From an uncultured Collinsella sp. (GTDB taxonomy: Bacteria > Actinomycetota > Coriobacteriia > Coriobacteriales > Coriobacteriaceae): a DNA stretch of 64,000 nucleotides. Where the stretch lies: assembly GCA_958445065.1 (NCBI GenBank), contig CAUCQW010000005.1, positions 1 to 64,000 of the forward strand, written 5' to 3'. Below are positions 49,372 to 58,357 of the stretch, in pieces. Under the pieces are notes generated by a model that was not told the DNA's origin, made no database searches, and was given only the letters and a program-made list of their open reading frames with translations. The position numbers and the translations under genes were made by a program. Within the stretch, counting starts at the first letter, position 1. Each line of letters starts with the position of its first letter.

Positions 49372-50502
49372 CTAGGCGCGGTGCCAGTCGGTCAGGCAGG
49401 CATCGAGGGAGGCGATGAGCGCATCCTTGTCCATGTGACGGCCGATGATGCACAGGCTTGTCATGCGGTCGCCCGTCTCGTCGTCCCAAATCTGCATGAT
49501 CTCGGGGTTCTCGTCGATAATCTTCTGCTTCTCGCCCTCGGGCGCAGAGTCAACGAACAGACCGTTCTCCATCAGGCGCATCTGGTGGCCGGCCTGCTCG
49601 AACATGTAGCACATGTCCGGATCGCCGGTCTGCCACAGCGGACCCTTGACGCGGATGACCTCGTCGGGCCACTCCTGCTCAACAAAATCGGTGAACTTCT
49701 GCAGGTCAAACGGCTTGCGGCGCGAGTACACAAAGGTCTCGATGTCGTACTCGAGCACCTCAGGGTCGTCGTGCTCCTCGGGATGCTCCATGGCCTCGAT
49801 CCAGGCGGCGGAGTTGTAGGCGCGCATAAAGTCGAAGCGGTCGGTATCGAGCAGCTCCTCCATGGGGACCTCGCCGTTTTGGGCCTCGACGATCACGGCG
49901 TCCTTCTGCAGGCTGCGCACGATGGCCTTGAGCTCGGCGATCTGCTCGGGCGTTACGGTATCGGTCTTGTTAAGGATCAGCGTGGAGCAGAACTCGATTT
50001 GCTGGATGAGCAGGCTTTCGATGTCGTCCTCGTCGATATCCTCAGCCAGCAGGTCGCGACCGCCGTTGAACTCGTCGTACATGCGGGCGCAGTCGACCAC
50101 GGCCACGATGTTGTCGAGCGCGAGCTTGGGCTCGCCGCCCACCTTGGCCTCGTCGCAGAAGCTCGAGATGGTGTAGGCGATGGGGATAGGCTCGCAAATA
50201 CCCGATGCCTCGATGATGATGTAGTCGAACTTGCCCGAATCGGCAATGCCCTGCAGCTGGTTGGCCAGGTCGTCCGAAAGCGTGCAGCAGATGCAGCCGT
50301 TGGTGAGCGGGATGAGGTCGTCGGTCTCGGAAAGGCCGCCGTCGGCGATAAGGCTGGCGTCGACATTGATCTCGCCGATATCGTTGACGATCACGGCGGC
50401 GCGGATGCCGCCGTCGTTAGCGAGGATGTGGTTGAGCAGCGTGGTCTTGCCGGCACCGAGGTATCCGGTAAGCATGATGATCTTCACGGGTTTGTTGGGC
50501 AT
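49372..50502 (-). CDS. CobW/G3E family GTPase
   Basis: 376 residues. Walker A TGYLGAGKTTLLNHIL, the metal-binding CxCC as NGCICCTLSDDLAN, FDYIIIEASGICEPIPIA, LNKTD in STLILNKTD. C-terminal CobW_C-type domain with KPFDLQKFTDFVEQEWP. Members are metallochaperones (Zn, Co, or Fe). Which metal cannot be told; no Zur box or metal riboswitch is visible. AAAGGAGG precedes ATG 50502. Confidence 0.9.
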   Translation of the reverse strand: MPNKPVKIIMLTGYLGAGKTTLLNHILANDGGIRAAVIVNDIGEINVDASLIADGGLSETDDLIPLTNGCICCTLSDDLANQLQGIADSGKFDYIIIEASGICEPIPIAYTISSFCDEAKVGGEPKLALDNIVAVVDCARMYDEFNGGRDLLAEDIDEDDIESLLIQQIEFCSTLILNKTDTVTPEQIAELKAIVRSLQKDAVIVEAQNGEVPMEELLDTDRFDFMRAYNSAAWIEAMEHPEEHDDPEVLEYDIETFVYSRRKPFDLQKFTDFVEQEWPDEVIRVKGPLWQTGDPDMCYMFEQAGHQMRLMENGLFVDSAPEGEKQKIIDENPEIMQIWDDETGDRMTSLCIIGRHMDKDALIASLDACLTDWHRA

Positions 50503-50588
50503 GTGCCCTCCTTTGTTAGACATGGCTTACAGTTGAATCTTATGCCAAACGCCTGCTCTTATACCCACGCGCCGGCAAATAACACAGG

Positions 50589-50930
50589 CTACTCCCAGGC
50601 TCCCCATACATCGGGGCAATAACCGACGGTGGCCTTTTTGCCGTTGCGCACGATGGGCTCGGCTAGAACCTGCTGGTTTTCGAGCAGTTTGTCGAAGCGC
50701 TGGCTAGGGGTGAGGTGCTGGATGAGCGCGAGCGTCTCCTCGTCCTTGGCCTTGGGGTTGAGCAGCTTGTCGATGCCGCCGACCGCCTGCATCACGCTCG
50801 TGAGCTCGCCCTTGCTCATCTCCTTTTCCCTAAGGTCAATAAACTGCACTTTAATGCGGCGCTCCTTAAAATAGCGCTGGGCCTTCTTGGTATCGAAAGA
50901 CTTTTTGGTTCCAAAAATCTGGATATTCAT
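50589..50930 (-). CDS. ArsC/Spx-like protein lacking the active-site Cys
   Basis: 113 residues. Thioredoxin-like ArsC fold: MNIQIFGTKKSFDTKKAQRY, KERRIKVQFIDLREKEMSKG, RPIVRNGKKATVGYCPDV-like ending with VLAEPIVRNGKKATVGY. The expected Cys after GTKK is Ser (GTKKSFDTKKA), so thiol arsenate reductase chemistry is unlikely. It may act as an Spx- or YffB-type partner. It starts 12 bases from the stop of the flavin protein and is probably co-transcribed. The family often keeps a Cys or Asp at this site. Confidence 0.85.
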   Translation of the reverse strand: MNIQIFGTKKSFDTKKAQRYFKERRIKVQFIDLREKEMSKGELTSVMQAVGGIDKLLNPKAKDEETLALIQHLTPSQRFDKLLENQQVLAEPIVRNGKKATVGYCPDVWGAWE

Positions 50931-50941
50931 GCTCCGCCGCT

Positions 50942-51565
50942 CTATCGAATGAAGTTGGTCGTTGCTCGATCTGCCTCGGGTGCGTTGATACCGGCGGCCT
51001 GTCCTGCCTCGATACAGCGCAGGAGCCAGGCCATGTTTTTGCCGATGTTTCGCATGGTGGCAAGGCCCTCGGCATCCCCATCGGCGTCGCCGGGCACGCG
51101 GCCAAACACGTTGTTCCAGTAGGTGGAGGCAACCACAGGCATTTGCTTAATGGTGAAGTACTTGTTGAGCACATCGAACGTGGTCGACGTGCCGCCGCGA
51201 CGGGCGACGGCGACCGCGGCGCCGGGCTTGTGCTCAAAGGCATGCCCGCCTGCATAGAAGGCGCGATCGAGGGCTGAGAGGATGCGTCCGCTGGGATGCG
51301 CATAGTAGACGGGGGAGCCAAAGACAAAGCCATCTGCCTGCTCGGCGGCAGCGATGAGCTCGTTCACCACGTCGTCGTCAAAGGTGCAGCGACCGCCAAG
51401 CTTGCCGCACTGGCCGCAACCGATGCAGTCGCGAATGGGCTTGGCGCCCAGCTGGAACACCTCGATATCGATGCCCTCGGCGTTGAGTTGCTCGGAGACC
51501 TCGGCGAGTGCGCGGGCGGTATTGCCGTTTGCCTTGGGACTGCCATTGACCAAAAGAACCTTCAT
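50942..51565 (-). CDS. NAD(P)H-dependent FMN reductase (iron-sulfur flavoprotein-like)
   Basis: 207 residues. MKVLLVNGSPKANGNTARAL (FMN phosphate loop), CIGCGQCGKLGGRC (Cys cluster of Isf-type proteins), VFGSPVYYAHPSGRILSALD. The Cys quartet suggests a [4Fe-4S] cluster, the fold a flavodoxin-like reductase. ATG 51565 has GAGGGAG six bases upstream. Twelve bases upstream of the ArsC-like gene start. Electron acceptor unknown. Confidence 0.9.
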   Translation of the reverse strand: MKVLLVNGSPKANGNTARALAEVSEQLNAEGIDIEVFQLGAKPIRDCIGCGQCGKLGGRCTFDDDVVNELIAAAEQADGFVFGSPVYYAHPSGRILSALDRAFYAGGHAFEHKPGAAVAVARRGGTSTTFDVLNKYFTIKQMPVVASTYWNNVFGRVPGDADGDAEGLATMRNIGKNMAWLLRCIEAGQAAGINAPEADRATTNFIR

Positions 51566-51639
51566 CACAAACTCCCTCTGCTGTTGGTGACTTCTGCAGA
51601 GGATTATCGCACGATGGGGGAGGCGGTGCGGGCGCGGTG

Positions 51640-53169
51640 CTAATCCAGTTTGGTACCTGGCACCTGCACGGCTTTACCGAGCAACGCTTTGAGCTCGTTC
51701 AAAATGGAAACGGGCTGTCGATTGACAGCGTCCAGATGAAGCGTCGCCACACGAATGGGCGGCTGATATTCAAGCGAGCCGATGAGCACGGGAGAACCCA
51801 GGAATCGTTCGATTTCGTTTGCGAGCTCGTCGATTGCCTCGGGGCCGAGCTCATCGAAAAGCGCCACGAACATTGGTCCCGTCGAGCGGAACAAGCGACC
51901 CTTGCCGCGCGAACAGTCCATGAGGCAGGCGGCGCTTTCGGCGAGCACGCGGTCGCCTGCATCGAATCCAAAGCGGGCATTGACTTCGGCGATATCGTCG
52001 ACCTTAATGGCAATAAAGCCTGCCTCGCGCGCCACGCGGCGCATCTCTCCAATGGCGTTGACCAGGGCGTGAATATCGCCCAAGCCGGTCACGGAATCGG
52101 TCGTATCTGCCAAGCTTCGGTTGATGATAATGCCCACATACATGCCGGGCTCGGTATCGGTGCCGTCCAAGCGGTAGCCCGTGCAGTCGCAAAGCACGTA
52201 TTTTCCGGTGGCATCCATTACGCGATACTGCATGTAGTGGAAGTGCCATGTGCCGTTTATCACCATGTCGAGCTCGGCACGTACGTTGTCGCGGTCCTCG
52301 GGATGAACGCGGGCGAGCCACATGTCGAGTGAGTTAAAAGGGTGCTGGGAGGGCAGGTCAAAATCGCGCACGGCGTTAACCGACCATTGCGATTCTCCCG
52401 TATCGAGATTGAGGATAAACGGATAGCGCGTCTCGGAGCTCATGGAGATCGCTTGGAACACCCGGTCGTTGCAGGGAAGCTGATCGACGATTGGGCGTTG
52501 CGGCGCGTCATCGTCTTTCGGTTGCTGCACACGATGCATAAGCTTATAGCGATACATCTTGCGATCGGCATCCATCGTCATCTGGCGACGCGTGTCGCCA
52601 GCAAGTGGATCGACGCGCGAGCAGCCAAAGCTAAAGCTGCCGATCATGGGCGCCTTGCCACCTGAGCTCGCCTCGATCAGCCTGGTACGTACCTGCTCCA
52701 AGCGCTGCTCGAGTTCAATCTCGTTTGCGGAGGGCGAGATGAGCACAAACTCGTCTCCACCGATACGGAACAGCATCTCATCGTGCTCCATGGTTTCGGA
52801 GAGCGTGCGGCAGATGCTCAGAATATAGCGATTGCCTTCGGCGTGGCCAAACCTATCGTTGCAATGCTTGAGATGGTCGATGTCAATATGGGCGCAGGTG
52901 AAGGGGTCGCCTTTGCGCCAGAGTTGCTCGACGTGACGGTCGAATCCGTTGCGGTTGCCCAAGTTGGTGAGCGGATCGATATAGGCGTTGCGCTCAAGCA
53001 GCTGGCGCTCTTGTTGCAGGATGGCATGCGTCTTTTGCAGTTGCTCACCAACGGCGCGTAGCTCAGCAGGCAGCGCGGCAACATCGAGTTCGGCGGTCGA
53101 GACGCCGTTCGCAAGTCGCTGAAGATAGGCAATAATCGATTGCTCGCCCAGGCGATATGACTCGTTCAT
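51640..53169 (-). CDS. Diguanylate cyclase with PAS and a degenerate second GGDEF
   Basis: 509 residues. Residues about 60-200: active GGDEF domain (DPLTNLGNRNGFDRHVEQLW, IDIDHLKHCNDRFGHAEGNR, RIGGDEFVLIS at 136-145). Residues about 225-345: PAS-like sensor (SQWSVNAVRDFDLPSQHPFN, MWLARVHPEDRDNVRAELDM). Residues about 350-505: a second GGDEF-like fold with RSTGPMFVALFDE in place of RxGGDEF and no catalytic residues. The first site lacks an RxxD inhibitory site at the usual place. It makes cyclic di-GMP. AAGGAGG precedes ATG 53169; a hairpin lies at 53208-53238. No PilZ protein is in the window. Confidence 0.9.
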   Translation of the reverse strand: MNESYRLGEQSIIAYLQRLANGVSTAELDVAALPAELRAVGEQLQKTHAILQQERQLLERNAYIDPLTNLGNRNGFDRHVEQLWRKGDPFTCAHIDIDHLKHCNDRFGHAEGNRYILSICRTLSETMEHDEMLFRIGGDEFVLISPSANEIELEQRLEQVRTRLIEASSGGKAPMIGSFSFGCSRVDPLAGDTRRQMTMDADRKMYRYKLMHRVQQPKDDDAPQRPIVDQLPCNDRVFQAISMSSETRYPFILNLDTGESQWSVNAVRDFDLPSQHPFNSLDMWLARVHPEDRDNVRAELDMVINGTWHFHYMQYRVMDATGKYVLCDCTGYRLDGTDTEPGMYVGIIINRSLADTTDSVTGLGDIHALVNAIGEMRRVAREAGFIAIKVDDIAEVNARFGFDAGDRVLAESAACLMDCSRGKGRLFRSTGPMFVALFDELGPEAIDELANEIERFLGSPVLIGSLEYQPPIRVATLHLDAVNRQPVSILNELKALLGKAVQVPGTKLD

Positions 53170-53207
53170 GATGGATAACCTCCTTGGGCGGAACAACGGT
53201 TTGTATC

Positions 53208-53238
53208 ATATCCCCAATTCGGTTTGAATTGGGGATAT
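53208..53238. promoter_or_regulatory. 13-bp perfect hairpin between two cyclic di-GMP genes
   Basis: ATATCCCCAATTC (53208-53220), loop GGTTT, GAATTGGGGATAT (53226-53238). It lies 39 bases upstream of the diguanylate cyclase start and 59 after the GGDEF-EAL stop. No U-run, so an operator or attenuator is as likely as a terminator. Confidence 0.45.
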
Positions 53239-53296
53239 AAGTTAGCTAATGGAGACAAATGCCCCCTTCGACGGTGGCGTTTTGCGCGCGAGCGTA

Positions 53297-56014
53297 TCAG
53301 TTGTTATTGCCACCATCGAGCAATGCCTCAAAATCCTTCGCAGGCATGGGGCGGTAGTAGAGGAAGCCCTGAGCGTAGCGGGCGCCCATTTGTCGTAGCA
53401 TGTTTGCCTGCTCATTTGTCTCGACGCCTTCGACCACGACGGGCAGATGGAGCGACTGCGCCATTTCGAGCATCGATGAAATGATTTGCGTGCTGCGGCC
53501 TTGATCGCGGTCGGTGGGCACAAAGGTGCGGTCGAGCTTGATGACGTCGACGTTGACGTTCTTGAGCATCGCGAGCGTGGACTGACCGGTGCCAAAATCG
53601 TCCATATAGGTCGAGAAGCCGCGGGTGTGCAGATCTGCGGTCAGCTTATCCACGGCCTCGGATTCTCCCGTATAAGCCGTCTCGGTGATCTCGATACGCA
53701 TGAGCTCGGGCGGTAGGTTGTATTGGGCGGCGAGCGCCCCCATATGTTCGGCAACGTCGCAGGCAAGGATATCCACGCGCGACACATTAAGCGAGACCGG
53801 AACCACGCGAAGACGGCGATCGAGACGCTCGCGAAGCCATATGGCGACACCCTGCCAAATGTACTTGTCGAGCGTCACTACAAAGCCGCTTTCCTCGAGT
53901 GCGGGGATAAACGTTGTGGGCGAAATGAGAGAGCCGTCCTTGTCAATCCAGCGGGTGAGTGCTTCGGCGCCAATAATCTCGCCGGTTTCCATATCGACCT
54001 GGGGCTGAAGATAGTACGTGATGCGACCATTTGACAGCGCGTACTGGAATTCGGTCAGCGTGCGGTGGAACGCGACTTCGCGCTCGTACTCCGCGGGGCG
54101 GAAAATAGCAATGCGCTCCTTAAAGTCGTTTTTTGCGCGTCGATTGGTAAACATGGCCTTTGCCTGCGCATCGATGGTGATTTCCTCATTGGAGTCGATG
54201 GGGTAAACGCCCATGGACGGCCAAAAACCTACGCCGTCATCATGTCTGGCTACGGCCTCGCGAACGCGGTTGTAGATTTGATGGACGGTGATGTGCTTAA
54301 AGGGGATGAGTACACAAAAGTCATCTTGGCCCCAGTACCCTGCGACGCCCATATCGGCATTCTCGATGTCCTTGAGGACCGTGCCCACATCGGCGAGTAC
54401 GCGGTCGCCCTCGGCCTGGCCGTGCCATTCATTAAACAGGCGCATGTGGCCCATGTCGACTGTGGCGATGCACCAGGTGCCGTTGCGCCTTGCCTCGAGA
54501 AATGCGTTGGCGCGCCGCATAAACTCGCTGGGTCGATAGAGGCCCGTGAGCGAGTCGATACGTTCAGCTATGGCGCTTTTGCGCTCCGCCTCGGGTATGG
54601 GGAGGCTGTCGTTGGGAACAAGCCCGCCGGCCGTGCGAAGGCGACGGTCGAGTTCGCCTAAAACGGCGGTCGCTTGATGGGTTAAGTGCTCGTAAAAGGC
54701 CGGGACGACAAGGCAGACGGGAGTAATGGTGTCGCCTGCGATTCGAACAGGAGCGAAAACGGCTTCTTTAAGGTGGCGGGTCAGTTGCTCGAATGCCTCG
54801 TGGTCTAGTTCGTTGCTGAGCACGACGAACTGGACGCTTCGTGAACGGTAGACCCGGCTCCTGCCGCGGGTGATCGACAGCATGCGGCCTGCGTATTCGG
54901 CAAGCATGTTGTCGACAGCCTCGGCCCCGTAGAGCTCGTTGAGTTTTGTCGTGCCACGAACGCGCACCGCTATAAGCCCTGTCTCGCAACGATCGCGGCG
55001 GCAGGCGTTGATGGCGTTGACCAGCATGCGCTGCGTTCCGAGGCCTGTGGCAGCGTCGACGGTTTCGGCAAGTGAGTGGTTGACGAGCTCGCCGACATAG
55101 AGCGAGGGGACATTTCCGTCGCCGTCGATACGAAACCCGCGAGCACGGCAAAGGACGTAGTCGCCGACGGCGTTGCGCACACGATACTGCATGACGCGAC
55201 GGTGCTTGGTGCCGTTGTAGACTTGGTCGATGTCGTTGATGCAGGCCTCAAGGTCGTCGGGATGGACGCGCGTTTTCCAGTAATCGCGACAGTTGTCTAT
55301 GTGCTCCGAGGGAAGGCCAAGATCGCGCAAGGCACCTTGTGACCAAAGGGTGCGATGTTTGTCCAAGTTCTCGATAAAGAAATAACGGCCCTCGTTGAGC
55401 ATCGAAAAGGCGTCAAAAATACGATCGCTTATTTCGAAGTCGTCGGCGTGGACTTGCGTGATATTGCGTCGATCGAGGTGCATGGCATGACGTAGCTTGT
55501 AGTCGTACATGCGATGGTCGGCATCGAGCGTCATGCGATTGGAAGCTTCGCCCAGGGCGGGGTCGGCATGTGACACTCCGTAGCTAAACGAGTGGGGCAT
55601 CTCGGAATCGTTGTTTTTGAGCAGAACCGTTCGGCAGTGTTTCAGACGTTCGGCGAGGTCGTCCTCGGTTGCAATCGTAGATAGGATGGCAAACTCGTCG
55701 CCGCCTATGCGAAACGCCGCTTCGCCCACCTTCATATACAGCTTAAGATAGAGACTTACCTGCAAGATATAGCGGTTGCCCTCGTCATGCCCAAAGACGT
55801 CGTTGCAGTGCTTGAGATTGTCGATATCGATGAACGCCATGGTAACGGGGGCGTCCTGCTCCCAGAGCTCCTCGAGGGAACGGGCAAAGCCGCCACGGTT
55901 GCCAAGCCCGGTAAGCTGGTCGGTAAAGGCAGTCCTGATCAGATCCTCCTGCCGTTCGAGAAGGTCGCGGACGGTCTTTTCGAGCGTTTCGGTGTAATTG
56001 CTGACAGTTTCCAT
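53297..56014 (-). CDS. GGDEF-EAL protein with two degenerate GGDEF domains
   Basis: 905 residues. First GGDEF at about 30-185 intact (GLGNRGGFARSLEELW, RIGGDEFAILS at 102-111); PAS-like sensor about 205-320 (TLWSQGALRDLGLPSEHIDN); second GGDEF-like about 335-475 degenerate (RSRSVQFVVLSNE); third about 500-640 degenerate (GYWGQDDFCVLIPF); EAL domain about 650-900 with IGAEALTRW, ITETAYTG, MDDFGTGQSTL, VIKLDRTFV, VVVEGVETNEQ and QGFLYYRPM. EAL retains the metal-binding residues, so it probably hydrolyses cyclic di-GMP. Same architecture ends as the cyclase downstream, so the two genes share an ancestor. Confidence 0.9.
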   Translation of the reverse strand: METVSNYTETLEKTVRDLLERQEDLIRTAFTDQLTGLGNRGGFARSLEELWEQDAPVTMAFIDIDNLKHCNDVFGHDEGNRYILQVSLYLKLYMKVGEAAFRIGGDEFAILSTIATEDDLAERLKHCRTVLLKNNDSEMPHSFSYGVSHADPALGEASNRMTLDADHRMYDYKLRHAMHLDRRNITQVHADDFEISDRIFDAFSMLNEGRYFFIENLDKHRTLWSQGALRDLGLPSEHIDNCRDYWKTRVHPDDLEACINDIDQVYNGTKHRRVMQYRVRNAVGDYVLCRARGFRIDGDGNVPSLYVGELVNHSLAETVDAATGLGTQRMLVNAINACRRDRCETGLIAVRVRGTTKLNELYGAEAVDNMLAEYAGRMLSITRGRSRVYRSRSVQFVVLSNELDHEAFEQLTRHLKEAVFAPVRIAGDTITPVCLVVPAFYEHLTHQATAVLGELDRRLRTAGGLVPNDSLPIPEAERKSAIAERIDSLTGLYRPSEFMRRANAFLEARRNGTWCIATVDMGHMRLFNEWHGQAEGDRVLADVGTVLKDIENADMGVAGYWGQDDFCVLIPFKHITVHQIYNRVREAVARHDDGVGFWPSMGVYPIDSNEEITIDAQAKAMFTNRRAKNDFKERIAIFRPAEYEREVAFHRTLTEFQYALSNGRITYYLQPQVDMETGEIIGAEALTRWIDKDGSLISPTTFIPALEESGFVVTLDKYIWQGVAIWLRERLDRRLRVVPVSLNVSRVDILACDVAEHMGALAAQYNLPPELMRIEITETAYTGESEAVDKLTADLHTRGFSTYMDDFGTGQSTLAMLKNVNVDVIKLDRTFVPTDRDQGRSTQIISSMLEMAQSLHLPVVVEGVETNEQANMLRQMGARYAQGFLYYRPMPAKDFEALLDGGNNN

Positions 56015-56338
56015 GTTCTAAGCGACTTTCTGAGGTCGGGGCGGATTGCGTCGGGCGAGCTCGTTGTGTACACGCGTCGTTGCTCAGCGCTTTGCATGTA
56101 TCCAGGCCCCCGCCTTGCCGCGTTGTTGAGTTAATTTGTCGGCTAATGTTCGCTGTTGATAACAGCTGAGTAGTGTAAACAATAGTGCACAATTATATAT
56201 GGGTGCACATGCTGTGGGCGGCTATTATTCGACAAGCGGTAGCGCGACGATGCGATGTTCGATAAAAATGCGACTGGGACGATATATGTTGACGGGTATA
56301 CTTGTCCCGTTTTAAAACGCAGGAACGGAGATGGTCGC

Positions 56339-57208
56339 ATGGCACAGTCAAATATGACGCGCACGGTGGGGCTGGCGCTCGAGGGAGGCGGCTACCGCGG
56401 TATGTATACGGCGGGCGTGCTCGACGTTTGGATGGAGCACGGTTTGACCTGCGACCATATGGTGGGCGTCTCGGCGGGCGCGGCGTTTGGCTACAACTTT
56501 AAATCGCGCCAGATCGGCCGCGCCATTCGCTATAACAAGGCCTATTGCGCCGACAAGCGCTATGCGAGCGTGACCAGCTGGCTGCGAACCGGCGATATGT
56601 ACAATGCCGACTTTGCTTATCACGAGGTGCCTATCGAGCGCGATCCTATCGACTTAGAGGCGTATCGCACCTGTCCCATGCGATTTACGTGCGTGTGTAC
56701 CGATATCGAGACGGGCAAGGCCGTCTATCACGATCTGCCGTATGGCGACGAGCGCGATATCGAGTGGATTCGGGCGTCGTCGGCAATTCCCGTGGCGACG
56801 CGTCCCGTTGCTATTGACGGGCATAAGTATCTGGATGGTGGCGTGGCTGATTCTATTCCCAGCGCGTGGCTGTTTGCGCAGGGGTATGACCGCAATATCG
56901 TGGTACTCACGCAGCCGGCGGGCTTTGTGAAGCAGCCCAACAGCGTGATGCCCATGCTGCGGCGCGTGTTCCGTCACTATCCGGAGTTTGTCGCAGCGCT
57001 TGAGCATCGGCATGAGGTCTACAATGCCACGCTCGATGACCTGGCACGTCGCGAGGCTGCCGGCGAGATCTTTGTGGTGCGTCCGAGCGAATCGGTGAAG
57101 GTGCCGTCGCTGTGTCGCGAGCCCGATGAACTTGAGCGCATCTACCAGATTGGTCGCCGCGATGCGGAGGCGACCTTGCCGGCACTGGAGGCATATCTGG
57201 CAGGGTAG
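56339..57208 (+). CDS. Patatin-like phospholipase
   Basis: 289 residues. Oxyanion GLALEGGGYRGMYTAGV, nucleophile Ser45 in VGVSAGAAFG, catalytic Asp166 in KYLDGGVADS. Together these complete the Ser-Asp dyad. RYNKAYCADKRYASVTS and the C-terminal ELERIYQIGRRDAEATLP match the YjjU/RssA-type subfamily. It would hydrolyse acyl ester bonds in lipids. ATG 56339 follows GGAG; the upstream frame to 56255 has no site. Confidence 0.9.
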   Translation: MAQSNMTRTVGLALEGGGYRGMYTAGVLDVWMEHGLTCDHMVGVSAGAAFGYNFKSRQIGRAIRYNKAYCADKRYASVTSWLRTGDMYNADFAYHEVPIERDPIDLEAYRTCPMRFTCVCTDIETGKAVYHDLPYGDERDIEWIRASSAIPVATRPVAIDGHKYLDGGVADSIPSAWLFAQGYDRNIVVLTQPAGFVKQPNSVMPMLRRVFRHYPEFVAALEHRHEVYNATLDDLARREAAGEIFVVRPSESVKVPSLCREPDELERIYQIGRRDAEATLPALEAYLAG

Positions 57209-57230
57209 AGGCTGCTGCCGCCATCTCGGC

Positions 57231-57276
57231 GGAAAGCACATCCCGGAATGGAGGCTCAAACTGGGATGCGCTTTCC
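57231..57276. terminator. Hairpin between convergent patatin and thiE genes
   Basis: GGAAAGCACATCCC (57231-57244) pairs with GGGATGCGCTTTCC (57263-57276) with one mismatch; 18-base loop. It lies 22 bases after the patatin stop codon. Confidence 0.6.
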
Positions 57277-57320
57277 ATTGCTGAAGATATGAGGCTGCGA
57301 ATCAGCTGCTCGGCCTAGAC

Positions 57321-58016
57321 TTACGCCTGCTGCCAGGTGTCGACGAGCTCCTTGGCCGCGGCGTAGGGGTCATCGGCGCTGCAGACGGCGCTCACCACGA
57401 AAAAGCCGTCGACGCCGGTGGCCTTGAGCTGTGGCAGGTCGGCCGTCTTGACGCCGCCGCCCACCACGATGGGCACGGGGCTTGCCGCGTGGAGGGCGGC
57501 CAGGTCCTCAAAGCTCTTGGTGATGATAGAGCCGTCGGCCGCGCGTCCGCAGTCGCGCTTGGTCTCGGTCTCGTGGAGTGGGCCGATGCCCAGGTAGTCG
57601 ACTAGGCTCATGTCGGCGGTCTTGACGTACTCGAGCATCTCCTCGCAACGGGCGGAAAGGCCCACGATGGCGTTGGGCCCCAGCAGCTTGCGACAGACCT
57701 CGACGGGAATGTCGCTCTGACCCACGTGCACGCCGTCGACAGCAATGCCCTGCTCGCGCGCGGCGAGTACGCAGTCCAGGCGGTCGTCAATCAGCAAAGC
57801 GACCTGACCGGTCTTGCCGGCCTGTGCGATTGCCTGCGCGGCGTCGCCGGTCAGCGCAATGATCTCGCGGGCGCTTGCCACCTTGGAGCGCACCTGGATG
57901 CAGGTAAAGCCGGCGTCGAGTGCCTGGGCCACCACATCGCCCACGGGGCGCCCGAGCGTGTTTTCGGGGCCGAGCACCAGATAGGCCGAGATATCAAGGT
58001 TGTCGCGGATACTCAT
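57321..58016 (-). CDS. thiE: Thiamine-phosphate synthase
   Basis: 231 residues, TIM barrel. Motifs: FTCIQVRSK, LIDDRLDCVLAAREQGIAVD, GVHVGQSDIPVEV, LGIGPLHETETKRD, VVGGGVKTADLPQL and a C-terminal GVDGFFVVSAVCSADDP. It joins HMP-pyrophosphate to thiazole phosphate to make thiamine phosphate. ATG overlaps the thiamine-binding gene's stop by four bases (58013-58016). Last gene of the TPP-riboswitch operon. Confidence 0.95.
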   Translation of the reverse strand: MSIRDNLDISAYLVLGPENTLGRPVGDVVAQALDAGFTCIQVRSKVASAREIIALTGDAAQAIAQAGKTGQVALLIDDRLDCVLAAREQGIAVDGVHVGQSDIPVEVCRKLLGPNAIVGLSARCEEMLEYVKTADMSLVDYLGIGPLHETETKRDCGRAADGSIITKSFEDLAALHAASPVPIVVGGGVKTADLPQLKATGVDGFFVVSAVCSADDPYAAAKELVDTWQQA

Positions 58017-58354
58017 CGTGTTTCCTCCTGCTTTTTGATCTGAGCTTCCATGCGCTCGAGCTTGCCGGTCATGGTGTCGGTAAATCCGGGTCGAATATCG
58101 GCTTTGAGCACGACTTCGGTGCGGATGCCCTTGCTCGCCAACACAAAGGTTGCGTCGCGCACGACCTGCATGACCTCGTCCCAGTCGCCCTCGATCTCGG
58201 TGAACATCGAGGTGGTGCGGTTGGGAAGGCCGCTCTCGCGAATGACGCGCACGACCTCGGCGACCTCGGCGGACAGCTCATCGCCGGTGCCGCACGGGGC
58301 GATGGCCACGGCGACGAGCGTATTCATGCCGGCATCGGTTGCGGGCTCGGACAT
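58013..58354 (-). CDS. MTH1187 family thiamine-binding protein
   Basis: 113 residues, ferredoxin-like fold: VAVAIAPCGTGDELSAEVAE, SGLPNRTTSMFTEIEGDWDE and VQVVRDATFVLASKGIRTEV. The MTH1187/YkoF-like family binds thiamine or HMP. Located between thiM and thiE in the same operon, overlapping thiE by four bases; consistent with a role in thiamine precursor handling. Confidence 0.88.
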   Translation of the reverse strand: MSEPATDAGMNTLVAVAIAPCGTGDELSAEVAEVVRVIRESGLPNRTTSMFTEIEGDWDEVMQVVRDATFVLASKGIRTEVVLKADIRPGFTDTMTGKLERMEAQIKKQEETR

Positions 58355-58357
58355 GGC

